Source: Acidimicrobiaceae bacterium (GTDB lineage Bacteria > Actinomycetota > Acidimicrobiia > Acidimicrobiales > Ilumatobacteraceae). Taken from it: DNA of 8,841 nt. This document shows positions 1 through 6,706 of the stretch, in pieces (position 1 is the stretch's first letter; each line of letters opens with the position of its first letter). Below the pieces are notes generated by a model. The model searched no databases. It saw only the letters and a list, made by a program, of their open reading frames with translations, and was not told where the DNA came from. Where the stretch lies: positions 1-8,841 of the forward strand of contig DMQJ01000027.1 in NCBI GenBank assembly GCA_003455715.1. The letters are read 5' to 3'. A program made the position numbers and the translations under genes.

Positions 1-268
1 AGCGGCCACCGAACCCGCCCCGGCGGCCGGCGCCACCGTCACCATCTCGGGCGGCGCCTTCAGCGTCCCCGCATCGGTCGTCGCAGGCGAGGAAGTGACC
101 GTCACCAACACGGGCGTCGCCCCACACACGTTCAGTGAGGTGAACGGCCTGTTCTCCGTATCGGTCAACACCGGCGAGTCGGCCACGTTCGTCGCCCCCG
201 CCGCTGGCAGCTACGAGGTGGTGTGCCTCATCCACTCGTCGATGACCGCCACGCTTGTCGTGGAGTAG
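1..268 (+). CDS. Cupredoxin-domain copper protein (3' part only)
   Basis: The gene enters from the left edge; 88 codons and a TAG stop are visible, reading in the frame that starts at base 2. The protein begins with an Ala/Pro-rich stretch (AATEPAPAAGA), typical of the linker between a signal peptide or lipobox and an exported domain. A small beta-sandwich follows. Type-1 copper ligands can be read as His42 (PHTF), Cys75, His78 and Met81 of the visible part (CLIHSSM, a C-x2-H-x2-M pattern seen in pseudoazurin/plastocyanin-like proteins). From the family it would bind one copper and carry electrons, or handle copper, outside the membrane. The signal peptide and true start are off the window, so export is inferred. 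The next gene begins 46 bp later with its own promoter, so co-transcription is not required. Confidence 0.85.
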   Translation, partial: AATEPAPAAGATVTISGGAFSVPASVVAGEEVTVTNTGVAPHTFSEVNGLFSVSVNTGESATFVAPAAGSYEVVCLIHSSMTATLVVE

Positions 269-300
269 CGCCCAACCGCCACCACGCCAGCGGCGCGCCG

Positions 301-306
301 TAACCT
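301..306 (+). promoter_or_regulatory. TAACCT -10 box of the aminotransferase gene (leaderless type)
   Basis: TAACCT fits TANNNT and ends 8 nt before the GTG at 315, so transcription would begin at or next to the start codon. No Shine-Dalgarno sequence precedes that GTG. No clear -35 hexamer is visible 16-18 bp upstream. The same hexamer at nearly the same distance precedes msrA in this window. Confidence 0.55.
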
Positions 307-314
307 TGGGCGCC

Positions 315-1493
315 GTGCCCACCACTCGCTCGCCGTACCTCACCGCCAAGCTGCAGGGCTTCGGCACGACGATCTTCGCCGAGATGAGCGCGTTGGCAAC
401 GGCCACCGGCAGCATCAACCTCGGCCAGGGCTTCCCCGACACCGACGGCCCGCGTGAGGTGCTCGATGCCGCCATCGCGGCCATCAATGACGGCCTCAAC
501 CAGTACCCGCCCGGCCCGGGAATGCCCGTGCTGCGGCAGGCCGTCGCCCGCCACCAGCAGCGCTTCTACGACCTCACCTACGACCCCGACACCGAGGTGC
601 TCATCACCACCGGTGCCACCGAAGCGTTGGCCGGTGCCATGCTCGGCCTGCTCGACACCGGCGACGAAGTCGTCGTGTTCGACCCGCTGTTCGACAGCTA
701 CGCGCCGTGCATCGCCATGGCGGGCGCGGTGCCCAAGCCGGTGCCGCTGCGGCCGCCGCACTACACGTTCGACCCCGAGCAGTTCCGCGCAGCGGTCACC
801 CCCCGCACCAAGCTCATCCTCCTCAACACGCCGCACAACCCCACCGGACGCGTGTTCACCCAGGCCGAGATGCAGTGCATCGCCGACATTGCCATCGAAC
901 GCGACCTCATCGTGCTCACCGACGAGGTGTACGAACATCTCCGCTTCGACGGCGCGCAACACATCGCCATGGCGTCGTTGCCCGGCATGCGCGAACGCAC
1001 CCTGGTGATCTCCAGCGGTGGCAAGACGTTCAACACCACGGGTTGGAAGGTGGGTTGGCTGTGCGGCCCGGCGCCGCTGGTGCAGGCCGCTCGCACCGCC
1101 AAGCAGTTCCTCACCTACGTGAGCAGTGGCCCGTTCCAGCCCGCCATCGCCGTGGGTCTCGATCTGCCCGACGAGTTCTTCCGTGGCATCGCCGCCGACC
1201 TGCAGGCCAAGCGAGATCGCCTCGTTCCCGGTCTGTGTGCAGCGGGCTTCGACGTGTACCCCACCAGCGCCACCTACTTCGTCACTGCCGACATCCGCCC
1301 CATTCGCCCCGACGGCGACGGCATGGCCTTCTGCCGCGAACTGCCGACGCGGTGCGGAGTGGTGGCCATCCCCAACGAGGTGCTCTATCTCGACCGTGCC
1401 GCTGGCCGACACCTGGTGCGGTTCGCGTTCTGCAAACGGCCTGAGGTGCTCGACGAAGCGGTGCAGCGCCTCGCCACCTTGGCTGCCGGGTAG
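315..1493 (+). CDS. PLP-dependent class I/II aminotransferase (DapC / glutamine-kynurenine transaminase type)
   Basis: A fold-type I aminotransferase of 392 aa, complete for the family. Visible landmarks are LGQGFPD near residue 35, HNPTG at 174-178, TDEVYEH with PLP-ring Asp203 and Tyr206, SSGGKTFNTTGWKVGW with the Schiff-base Lys237, and the substrate-carboxylate Arg369 in HLVRFAF. From memory the chain closely resembles Mycobacterium tuberculosis Rv0858c, described as N-succinyldiaminopimelate aminotransferase (DapC), and more broadly YbdL and glutamine transaminase K/kynurenine aminotransferases. The exact substrate cannot be read from sequence. A convergent omega-amidase 21 bp downstream makes glutamine or another amide amino acid a plausible amino donor. 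I chose GTG 315 because TAACCT sits 8 nt before it and conserved sequence starts soon after; an in-frame TTG at 255 would overlap the cupredoxin gene. Confidence 0.93.
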   Translation: MPTTRSPYLTAKLQGFGTTIFAEMSALATATGSINLGQGFPDTDGPREVLDAAIAAINDGLNQYPPGPGMPVLRQAVARHQQRFYDLTYDPDTEVLITTGATEALAGAMLGLLDTGDEVVVFDPLFDSYAPCIAMAGAVPKPVPLRPPHYTFDPEQFRAAVTPRTKLILLNTPHNPTGRVFTQAEMQCIADIAIERDLIVLTDEVYEHLRFDGAQHIAMASLPGMRERTLVISSGGKTFNTTGWKVGWLCGPAPLVQAARTAKQFLTYVSSGPFQPAIAVGLDLPDEFFRGIAADLQAKRDRLVPGLCAAGFDVYPTSATYFVTADIRPIRPDGDGMAFCRELPTRCGVVAIPNEVLYLDRAAGRHLVRFAFCKRPEVLDEAVQRLATLAAG

Positions 1494-1514
1494 GCCCGCT
1501 GATCGGCGATTCGC

Positions 1515-1522
<8 letters not shown>
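1485..1522. terminator. Possible imperfect bidirectional terminator between convergent genes
   Basis: The arms GCCGGGTAGGC (1485-1495) and GCTTACCGGC (1513-1522) can pair as about 10 bp with one bulged G and one G-U wobble, around a 17-nt loop. They span the stop codons of the convergent aminotransferase and omega-amidase genes. There is no T-tract on either side, so rho-independent termination is only a guess. Confidence 0.25.
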
Positions 1523-2285
<763 letters not shown>

Positions 2286-2292
2286 GGGGCCA

Positions 2293-2320
2293 ATGGTAGA
2301 GCCGTCGTGGGAGATGTCAT
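2293..2320 (-). promoter_or_regulatory. Omega-amidase promoter (-35 ATGACA, -10 TACCAT)
   Basis: On the minus strand, ATGACA (2320-2315, five of six matches to TTGACA) is followed after 16 nt by TACCAT (2298-2293), which ends 7 nt before the ATG at 2285. This is the best complete -35/-10 pair in the window, and it is leaderless in form. The -35 shares base 2320 with the opposing TetR -10 box. Confidence 0.6.
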
Positions 2321-2325
2321 AGTGT
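2320..2325 (+). promoter_or_regulatory. TAGTGT -10 box of the TetR gene (leaderless type)
   Basis: TAGTGT matches TANNNT and ends 8 nt before the ATG at 2334. No Shine-Dalgarno sequence lies in between and no -35 hexamer is obvious. It overlaps the -35 of the opposing omega-amidase promoter by one base, so polymerases at the two promoters would compete. Confidence 0.45.
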
Positions 2326-2333
2326 GTGTCGCA

Positions 2334-3044
2334 ATGCACGAACTACGCACGGAGCCCCGCCAGCGACGCAGCCAGCGTTCCATCGACGCAATTCTCGACG
2401 CGGCTGAACGACTCATCCATGAACAGGGTCAGGTCAGCTTCACCGCCAACGAGCTGGCCACCTACGCCGAAATGTCGATCGGCCGCGTGTACTACTGGTT
2501 CCCCGACATCCCGACGGTGGTCAACGCGCTCGCCGAGCGGGCCGGCAACCGCCTGGTCACCCTGTTCGCCCAGATCCTTGGTGAGCAAACTGCCACCTCC
2601 ACGCCATTGCTCATCGAACGCGCCATCGCCGGGCTGTGCGACCACCTCGATGCCAACCCAGCCACGGTTGCACTCTGCCTTTCGGGTGCCGAGCAGAGCT
2701 ACGGCATCAACATCCAGGAAGGCATGACCGAACTGGCTCGCGGTGTGGTTCGGGCACGCGTGCCCGACGCACCTGAGGCGGAGGTAGAGCTCGTGGCCCG
2801 CACCATCGTGGGCATCACGCTCGGCATGTTGCGCGACTACACCCGTGCCGGCGACCTGCGCAGCATCCTCCGCCAAGAGTTGGTGTACGTGTTGTCGGCG
2901 TGGTTGTACTGCCGCTATCCGAACCTCACCGATCCCATCTGGGATGCGCCGGTGCACAACATTCGGCCCAGTCGCCGCCCGATTGCAGGGAACTACGCCG
3001 AGGCCGCGCCGGTGTACCCCGCGCTGTCACCCCTCGAGCCGTAG
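2334..3044 (+). CDS. TetR/AcrR-family transcriptional regulator
   Basis: A 236-aa one-component regulator. Residues 13-60 form the N-terminal TetR DNA-binding domain: [16 protein letters not shown] (13-28), then [23 protein letters not shown] (36-58), which carries the helix-turn-helix and the typical YYWF after the recognition helix. Residues 62-200 are the all-helical ligand and dimer domain, which does not reveal the effector. The last 35 residues are Pro-rich and extend past the usual fold. The reading frame stays open far upstream, but that part is antisense to the omega-amidase; ATG 2334 fits the domain start and the TAGTGT box. Divergence from the amidase suggests control of that gene and of itself. 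I found no convincing palindromic operator in the 48-bp gap. The 3' end overlaps the convergent GNAT gene by 18 bp. Confidence 0.9.
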   Translation: MHELRTEPRQRRSQRSIDAILDAAERLIHEQGQVSFTANELATYAEMSIGRVYYWFPDIPTVVNALAERAGNRLVTLFAQILGEQTATSTPLLIERAIAGLCDHLDANPATVALCLSGAEQSYGINIQEGMTELARGVVRARVPDAPEAEVELVARTIVGITLGMLRDYTRAGDLRSILRQELVYVLSAWLYCRYPNLTDPIWDAPVHNIRPSRRPIAGNYAEAAPVYPALSPLEP

Positions 3045-3530
3045 CGCCAGCAGGCTCACCGTCTTCTTCCCCCCGTCGGTGTCTTGCTGGCCGACCTCGC
3101 GGAAGCCGATGGAGTGGTGGAAGGCCAGTGACGCGTCGTTGCGTGGTCGCACGTTCACCTCGCAGGTGAGCAACGGCCACCGCCCCGTGTATTCCTCCAC
3201 CAGCGCGGCGTAGAACCGGCGACCGATGCCGTAGCGGCGAAACGTGGGCAGCACGGCGATGCGGTCGAGATAGACGAACCGCTCGTAGGTGCGGCTGAAC
3301 CAGCCGTAGTTGAGGCTGCCGTACGGCTGCCCAGGGGCGATGGTCCAGCAGAAACCGGCGAACTCGCCATTCACTTCTGCCACCAGGGCCGTCTCCGCAA
3401 GCGCGGCGAGCCGAGCCACCTCGGGTGCGTCGAGTTCGTTCAGTTCGGGCACGTTCTCGTTGTTGAGTGCGAGCGCTGCGGGCACGTCGTGCTCGGCGAA
3501 GCGGCGGATGACGACCTGACTGTGTGTCAC
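3027..3530 (-). CDS. GNAT-family N-acetyltransferase (COG3818-like)
   Basis: A 167-aa single-domain acetyltransferase. The acetyl-CoA pyrophosphate loop is RRYGIG at 98-103, within the segment [20 protein letters not shown] (88-107), matching the Q/R-x-x-G-x-G/A motif. C-terminal elements follow: [20 protein letters not shown] (121-140) and IGFREVG (141-147). The [14 protein letters not shown] stretch (22-35) and the [17 protein letters not shown] region resemble the COG3818 group of predicted acetyltransferases. The family transfers an acetyl group from acetyl-CoA to an amine; the substrate is unknown. I chose GTG 3530 because the conserved RRF strand begins about 8 residues later and a TAGCGT -10 box lies 7 nt upstream. 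The frame stays open for another 135 codons, but that stretch is antisense to msrA. It diverges from msrA and converges with the TetR gene, with 18 bp of overlap. Confidence 0.88.
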   Translation of the reverse strand: MTHSQVVIRRFAEHDVPAALALNNENVPELNELDAPEVARLAALAETALVAEVNGEFAGFCWTIAPGQPYGSLNYGWFSRTYERFVYLDRIAVLPTFRRYGIGRRFYAALVEEYTGRWPLLTCEVNVRPRNDASLAFHHSIGFREVGQQDTDGGKKTVSLLALRLEG

Positions 3531-3537
3531 CTCGCCG

Positions 3538-3543
3538 ACGCTA
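3538..3543 (-). promoter_or_regulatory. TAGCGT -10 box of the GNAT gene (leaderless type)
   Basis: On the minus strand TAGCGT ends 7 nt before the GTG at 3530, and there is no Shine-Dalgarno sequence. It lies exactly 17 bp from the opposing msrA -10 box, so each -10 occupies the -35 position of the other promoter. Confidence 0.5.
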
Positions 3544-3560
3544 GCGCCGCCACGGTGGCC

Positions 3561-3566
3561 TAACCT
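3561..3566 (+). promoter_or_regulatory. TAACCT -10 box of msrA (leaderless type)
   Basis: TAACCT ends 6 nt before the ATG at 3573. It is identical to the box before the aminotransferase gene. No Shine-Dalgarno sequence is present. Confidence 0.55.
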
Positions 3567-3572
3567 TTGCCC

Positions 3573-4220
<648 letters not shown>

Positions 4221-4261
4221 AAACTTCCGTCATCGCGGCGAGCGGTCGTCGTCTTCACACC

Positions 4262-4288
4262 GGTGGGTACCTCCCCCCGGTGCCCACC
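4262..4288 (+). terminator. Strong hairpin between msrA and the small helical protein
   Basis: The arms GGTGGGTACC (4262-4271) and GGTGCCCACC (4279-4288) pair over all 10 positions with one G-U wobble, around a 7-nt loop of T followed by six Cs. It begins 42 bp after the msrA stop and ends 35 bp before the next ATG. No T-run follows, so it may be a terminator or attenuator for msrA, an mRNA-end stabiliser, or a 5' leader structure of the small gene. Confidence 0.45.
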
Positions 4289-4309
4289 AGCACGATCCGC
4301 CCCCGATAC

Positions 4310-4315
4310 AAGGAG
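4310..4315 (+). promoter_or_regulatory. Shine-Dalgarno AAGGAG of the 57-aa protein
   Basis: AAGGAG is followed by 8 nt and then ATG 4324, an ideal spacing. It is the strongest ribosome-binding site in the window. It contrasts with the apparently leaderless neighbours and suggests strong translation of this small protein. Confidence 0.75.
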
Positions 4316-4323
4316 TTCTCACC

Positions 4324-4497
4324 ATGGGCATTTTCGACAAGGCCAAGGACATTGCCGACGACGTGAAGGAGAAGGCTGGCGATTTGGCCGACAAGGCTGC
4401 TGAGATGGGCGAGAAGCTCGCCGACAAGCTGCCCGACAGCATCGGCGACAAGGTCGAGAAGCTGATCCCCGGCGACCACGACGGCGACGGCAAGTAG
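4324..4497 (+). CDS. Small Lys/Asp-rich helical protein, MT0933-like antitoxin type
   Basis: A complete 57-aa protein with start, stop and a strong ribosome-binding site. It opens with MGIFDKAKDIADDVKEKAGD and is one amphipathic, highly charged helix with repeated Asp-Lys spacing (ADKAAEMGEKLADKLPD), then a short tail ending GDHDGDGK. It has no cysteine, signal peptide or membrane segment. The MGxxDK start and KAG-D-ADK pattern resemble the MT0933/Rv0909 family, annotated as antitoxins; in M. tuberculosis the neighbour Rv0910 (SRPBCC fold) is called the toxin. No such partner is present: upstream is msrA, and downstream a convergent deoxyribosyltransferase gene 3 bp away. It could instead be a CsbD-like stress or generally disordered, highly expressed protein. 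The tail carries D-x-D-x-D-G, the start of a calcium-binding loop. Confidence 0.85.
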   Translation: MGIFDKAKDIADDVKEKAGDLADKAAEMGEKLADKLPDSIGDKVEKLIPGDHDGDGK

Positions 4498-4500
4498 TTC

Positions 4501-4938
4501 TCAGCCGGGCCGCTTCGCGGTCCATTCCGCCAACGCCACCTGCAACTCCTCGAGGGAGCGCACCATGCGATGCAGTGAGCACTCCAGCATCAGGTTCACC
4601 ACTTCGTGCTGGAAGCGCATGCGCCAATCGGTATGCAGCCCGATGAGGTACTTGCCGGTGGCGTAGGCGTACCCCAGTTCCCATGCAGTGCCGTCGTCGG
4701 TGGTGATGCCATTGAGGTTTGCCACCACGACATCGCACTCGTCGATGCCGCGCTTGTCGTTCTCGAAGATCTGCCGCACGTTGAACTCGTCCTTGGGCGG
4801 GTTGTCGCGGTGCGGCAAGAACGTGTCGAACCCGGCGGCCGCCACCAGTGCGTCGACCTTCTCGATGAACCACCGTTCGCCCTCGTCGAACAGCGGGCCG
4901 GCCACATACGCCCTCGGTCGCGATGTTCTGGTGGTCAT
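4501..4938 (-). CDS. Nucleoside 2-deoxyribosyltransferase-family protein
   Basis: A 145-aa protein with the hallmarks of the nucleoside 2-deoxyribosyltransferase family: YVAGPLFDEGERWF (11-24) as the N-terminal substrate loop, FENDKRGIDECDVVVANLNG (58-77), and DDGTAWELGYAYATGK (81-96), in which Glu87 is the likely nucleophile. Relatives move deoxyribose between bases or hydrolyse deoxynucleoside (mono)phosphates, as DNPH1/Rcl does. Which of these applies here is not clear from sequence. The conserved C-terminal ends at EWTAKRPG. The start ATG 4938 overlaps the CoA-transferase stop as ATGA. A GAAGGGA ribosome-binding site (4953-4947) lies 8 nt upstream inside that gene; it fits this start and argues against the ATG at 4947. 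This is the last gene of the four-gene minus-strand operon and is convergent with the 57-aa gene. Confidence 0.9.
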   Translation of the reverse strand: MTTRTSRPRAYVAGPLFDEGERWFIEKVDALVAAAGFDTFLPHRDNPPKDEFNVRQIFENDKRGIDECDVVVANLNGITTDDGTAWELGYAYATGKYLIGLHTDWRMRFQHEVVNLMLECSLHRMVRSLEELQVALAEWTAKRPG

Positions 4939-6095
4939 TGGTTCCATCCCTTCTCTCGGATCGTGGCGCCGTCGGCGTTGGGGGGTCGGCCGTGCCATCG
5001 CAGTTCGCCCGGTGTGGCGCTGAGCTTGGCGACGAGCCCCTGCATGGGTGTGCCATCGAGGTGCACGATGGCCTCTCGCGCTTGGTAATGCGGGTCGGCT
5101 GCGATGTCGGCGATGTCCATCACCGGCCCCACCGCAGCTTCGGCTGCCTCGAAGGCCGCCAGCACCTCGGCCTGCGTGCGCGCCGCGCACCAGTCGCGCA
5201 TCAGCGCCTCCAACTCGTCGCGGTGCTGCATGCGGAGCACGAACGTGGTGAACCGCGGGTCGTCGGCAACCCCCAAGAGGCCGAGCAGACGCGCGGCCAC
5301 CGAGTCGCTCGAAGCCGACAGCCCCACCCACAGCCCGTCGCCGCACTGGTAGGTGCCGCGGGGCACGGTGTAGGGAAGGCCGGCTCCGAGCCGTTGTTGC
5401 AGCTCGCCCGTGAGACCGTGCAGCGTGACCAGTGGACTCATGAACTGGAACAGGCTCTCGATGAGGCTCACATCCACCACCTGGCCGACCCCGCTGTGCA
5501 CCGCCACCATGGTGGCGAAGGCAGCCACCAACCCGGTGAGTTCGTCGGTGAGCGCAATGGGCGGCAGCAGCGGTTGGCCACCCGGCTCGCCGCTGATGGC
5601 AGCCAACCCGGACATGCTCTCGGCGATGGTGGCGAAGCCCGGCCGGTTGCGGTACGGCCCGGTTTGACCGAACCCGGTGACCCGAGTGACCACCAGGCGC
5701 GGGTTGCGGGCGATGAGGTCGTCGGGGGCAAGGCCGAGGCGTTCGAGCGTGCCCGGCCGGAAGTTCTCGACGAGCACGTCGGCCTCGTCGAGCAACGAGC
5801 GCAGCACCCCGAGGTCGTCGGGTACCTTCAGGTCGAGTGCGATGGTGCGCTTGTTGCGGTTCACCATCTTCCACCACATCCCGTCGCCGTCACGCGGGTC
5901 GCGCCAGCCGAGGTTGCGCAAGCTGTCGCCACCGTCGGGACGTTCCACCTTGATGACATCGGCGCCGAAGTCGGCCAGGTAGCGGGCACAGTTGGGGCCT
6001 GCGAGGACGGTAGCCAGATCGACCACGCGGAGATCGACGAGCGGGCCGCGGCGACCGCTGCCGGGGTGGCCGCTGCCGGGGTGGGCGGATGTCAT
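4935..6095 (-). CDS. CaiB/BaiF (class III) CoA-transferase
   Basis: A 386-aa family III CoA-transferase, near the usual length of about 400. After a Gly/His/Pro-rich leader (residues 2-18) come VVDLATVLAGPNCARYLADF (24-43) and GADVIKVERPDGGD (44-57), then NRNKRTIALDLK (79-90), LVENFRPGTLERLGL (108-122) and GFGQTGPY (141-148). The Asp expected to carry the acyl anhydride intermediate is Asp184, in ALTDELTGL. Such enzymes move CoA between carboxylic acids (formate/oxalate, carnitine, bile acids, aromatic acids). The substrate cannot be read from sequence. The start ATG 6095 overlaps the stop of the upstream gene as ATGA. No good Shine-Dalgarno sequence is seen, so translational coupling is likely. 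A 15-bp tandem repeat encodes the HPGSG pairs at residues 5-14, and the poorly conserved leader makes a later start possible. Confidence 0.93.
   Translation of the reverse strand: MTSAHPGSGHPGSGRRGPLVDLRVVDLATVLAGPNCARYLADFGADVIKVERPDGGDSLRNLGWRDPRDGDGMWWKMVNRNKRTIALDLKVPDDLGVLRSLLDEADVLVENFRPGTLERLGLAPDDLIARNPRLVVTRVTGFGQTGPYRNRPGFATIAESMSGLAAISGEPGGQPLLPPIALTDELTGLVAAFATMVAVHSGVGQVVDVSLIESLFQFMSPLVTLHGLTGELQQRLGAGLPYTVPRGTYQCGDGLWVGLSASSDSVAARLLGLLGVADDPRFTTFVLRMQHRDELEALMRDWCAARTQAEVLAAFEAAEAAVGPVMDIADIAADPHYQAREAIVHLDGTPMQGLVAKLSATPGELRWHGRPPNADGATIREKGWNQ
6055..6084. repeat. 15-bp tandem repeat, two exact copies, in the 5' end of the CoA-transferase gene
   Basis: CCGCTGCCGGGGTGG occurs at 6055-6069 and again at 6070-6084 with no mismatch. 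In the coding strand it gives a five-residue repeat, HPGSG twice. The unit is a multiple of three, so copy-number change would keep the frame. Confidence 0.9.
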
Positions 6096-6706
6096 GCGAG
6101 GGCGTTGAAGCCGGAGGGCAGCGCGGCCCGACCGGTGAGAGCGAGGATGAGCGTGATGTGCGACGACAGTTCGCTGAGGACGCCGAGCACCACCGTGCTG
6201 GTTGCCGGGTGAATCCACAGCGGCTGGCCCGTGGCGCGCTGCAGATCGAGGGTGTGCACACCCAGCTCGACCACGCGGGTCGCGAGATACTCGGCGAGGG
6301 TGATCTGCCCTGCGAAGGTGTTGAGCGGTTCGTCGTCGGCCGTGGCCGCCACCAGCGCAACCACCCGGCCCACGGTGGCCTCGGCCTCACCGATGGGGTC
6401 GAACAGTTGACGGCCCGCCTGTCGTGCCCGGCTGAACACGCCCCGGTGCGCGTCGGGGTCGGCGAGCACGGTGTTGTAGTACTCGGCAGCATCGGCCAAC
6501 ACCCGGTCGGTGGTTGGTTCGGCACCGAGATAGCCCTCGATGGTGATGAAGGCGCGCATCGTGTGTGCGGTGAGTTCGCGCACGTTCCAGTCGCCCAGCG
6601 CGCCGATGCGGTCCCACATCTCGGGGCCGATCGCCCGCACGGTGGAGAGGAAGGTGGTGGCGGCCTCTTCGAAGGCGGCCCTCACCGCAGCGGGATCGTG
6701 CAGCAT
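6092..6706 (-). CDS. DinB/MDMPI-fold metal-binding protein (maleylpyruvate isomerase N-terminal domain)
   Basis: A 204-aa four-helix-bundle protein of the mycothiol-dependent maleylpyruvate isomerase/DinB type. The probable metal triad is His48 in WNVRELTAHTM, and Glu147 and His151 in TRVVELGVHTLDL, which matches the H...E-x3-H arrangement of that fold. Actinobacterial members use mycothiol as cofactor for isomerase, transferase or hydrolase chemistry; many remain uncharacterised. A specific reaction is not assigned here. The start ATG 6706 lies inside the 3' end of the metallophosphoesterase gene (25-bp overlap), and the stop overlaps the CoA-transferase start by 4 bp, so it belongs to the same operon. 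There is no Shine-Dalgarno sequence. A TACGCT box 9 nt upstream could be an internal leaderless promoter. An in-frame later start would remove part of the first helix and seems less likely. Confidence 0.85.
   Translation of the reverse strand: MLHDPAAVRAAFEEAATTFLSTVRAIGPEMWDRIGALGDWNVRELTAHTMRAFITIEGYLGAEPTTDRVLADAAEYYNTVLADPDAHRGVFSRARQAGRQLFDPIGEAEATVGRVVALVAATADDEPLNTFAGQITLAEYLATRVVELGVHTLDLQRATGQPLWIHPATSTVVLGVLSELSSHITLILALTGRAALPSGFNALA

Noticed and set aside
291..300. The 10-bp palindrome CGGCGCGCCG before the aminotransferase
   Set aside because: Short G/C-only palindromes are common at this base composition, and it directly abuts the -10 box with no further symmetry.
255..314. TTG 255 as the aminotransferase start
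   Set aside because: It overlaps the cupredoxin gene and adds a Pro/Arg-rich stretch unlike the family. GTG 315 has a -10 box at the right distance.
228..1412. A 394-codon open frame on the minus strand opposite the aminotransferase
   Set aside because: Its translation is His/Gly/Arg-rich low-information sequence, with no recognisable fold, promoter or ribosome site. It mirrors the codon bias of the intact aminotransferase on the other strand.
4939..5877. Long N-terminal fusion to the deoxyribosyltransferase
   Set aside because: This is the out-of-frame reading of the CoA-transferase gene, Arg/Ala-rich without motifs. The ATGA junction and ribosome site fix the start at 4938.
4923..6212. 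A 429-codon plus-strand frame across the CoA-transferase
   Set aside because: It is a shadow of the minus-strand gene, full of His/Val/Gly runs, with no start signal and no known domain.
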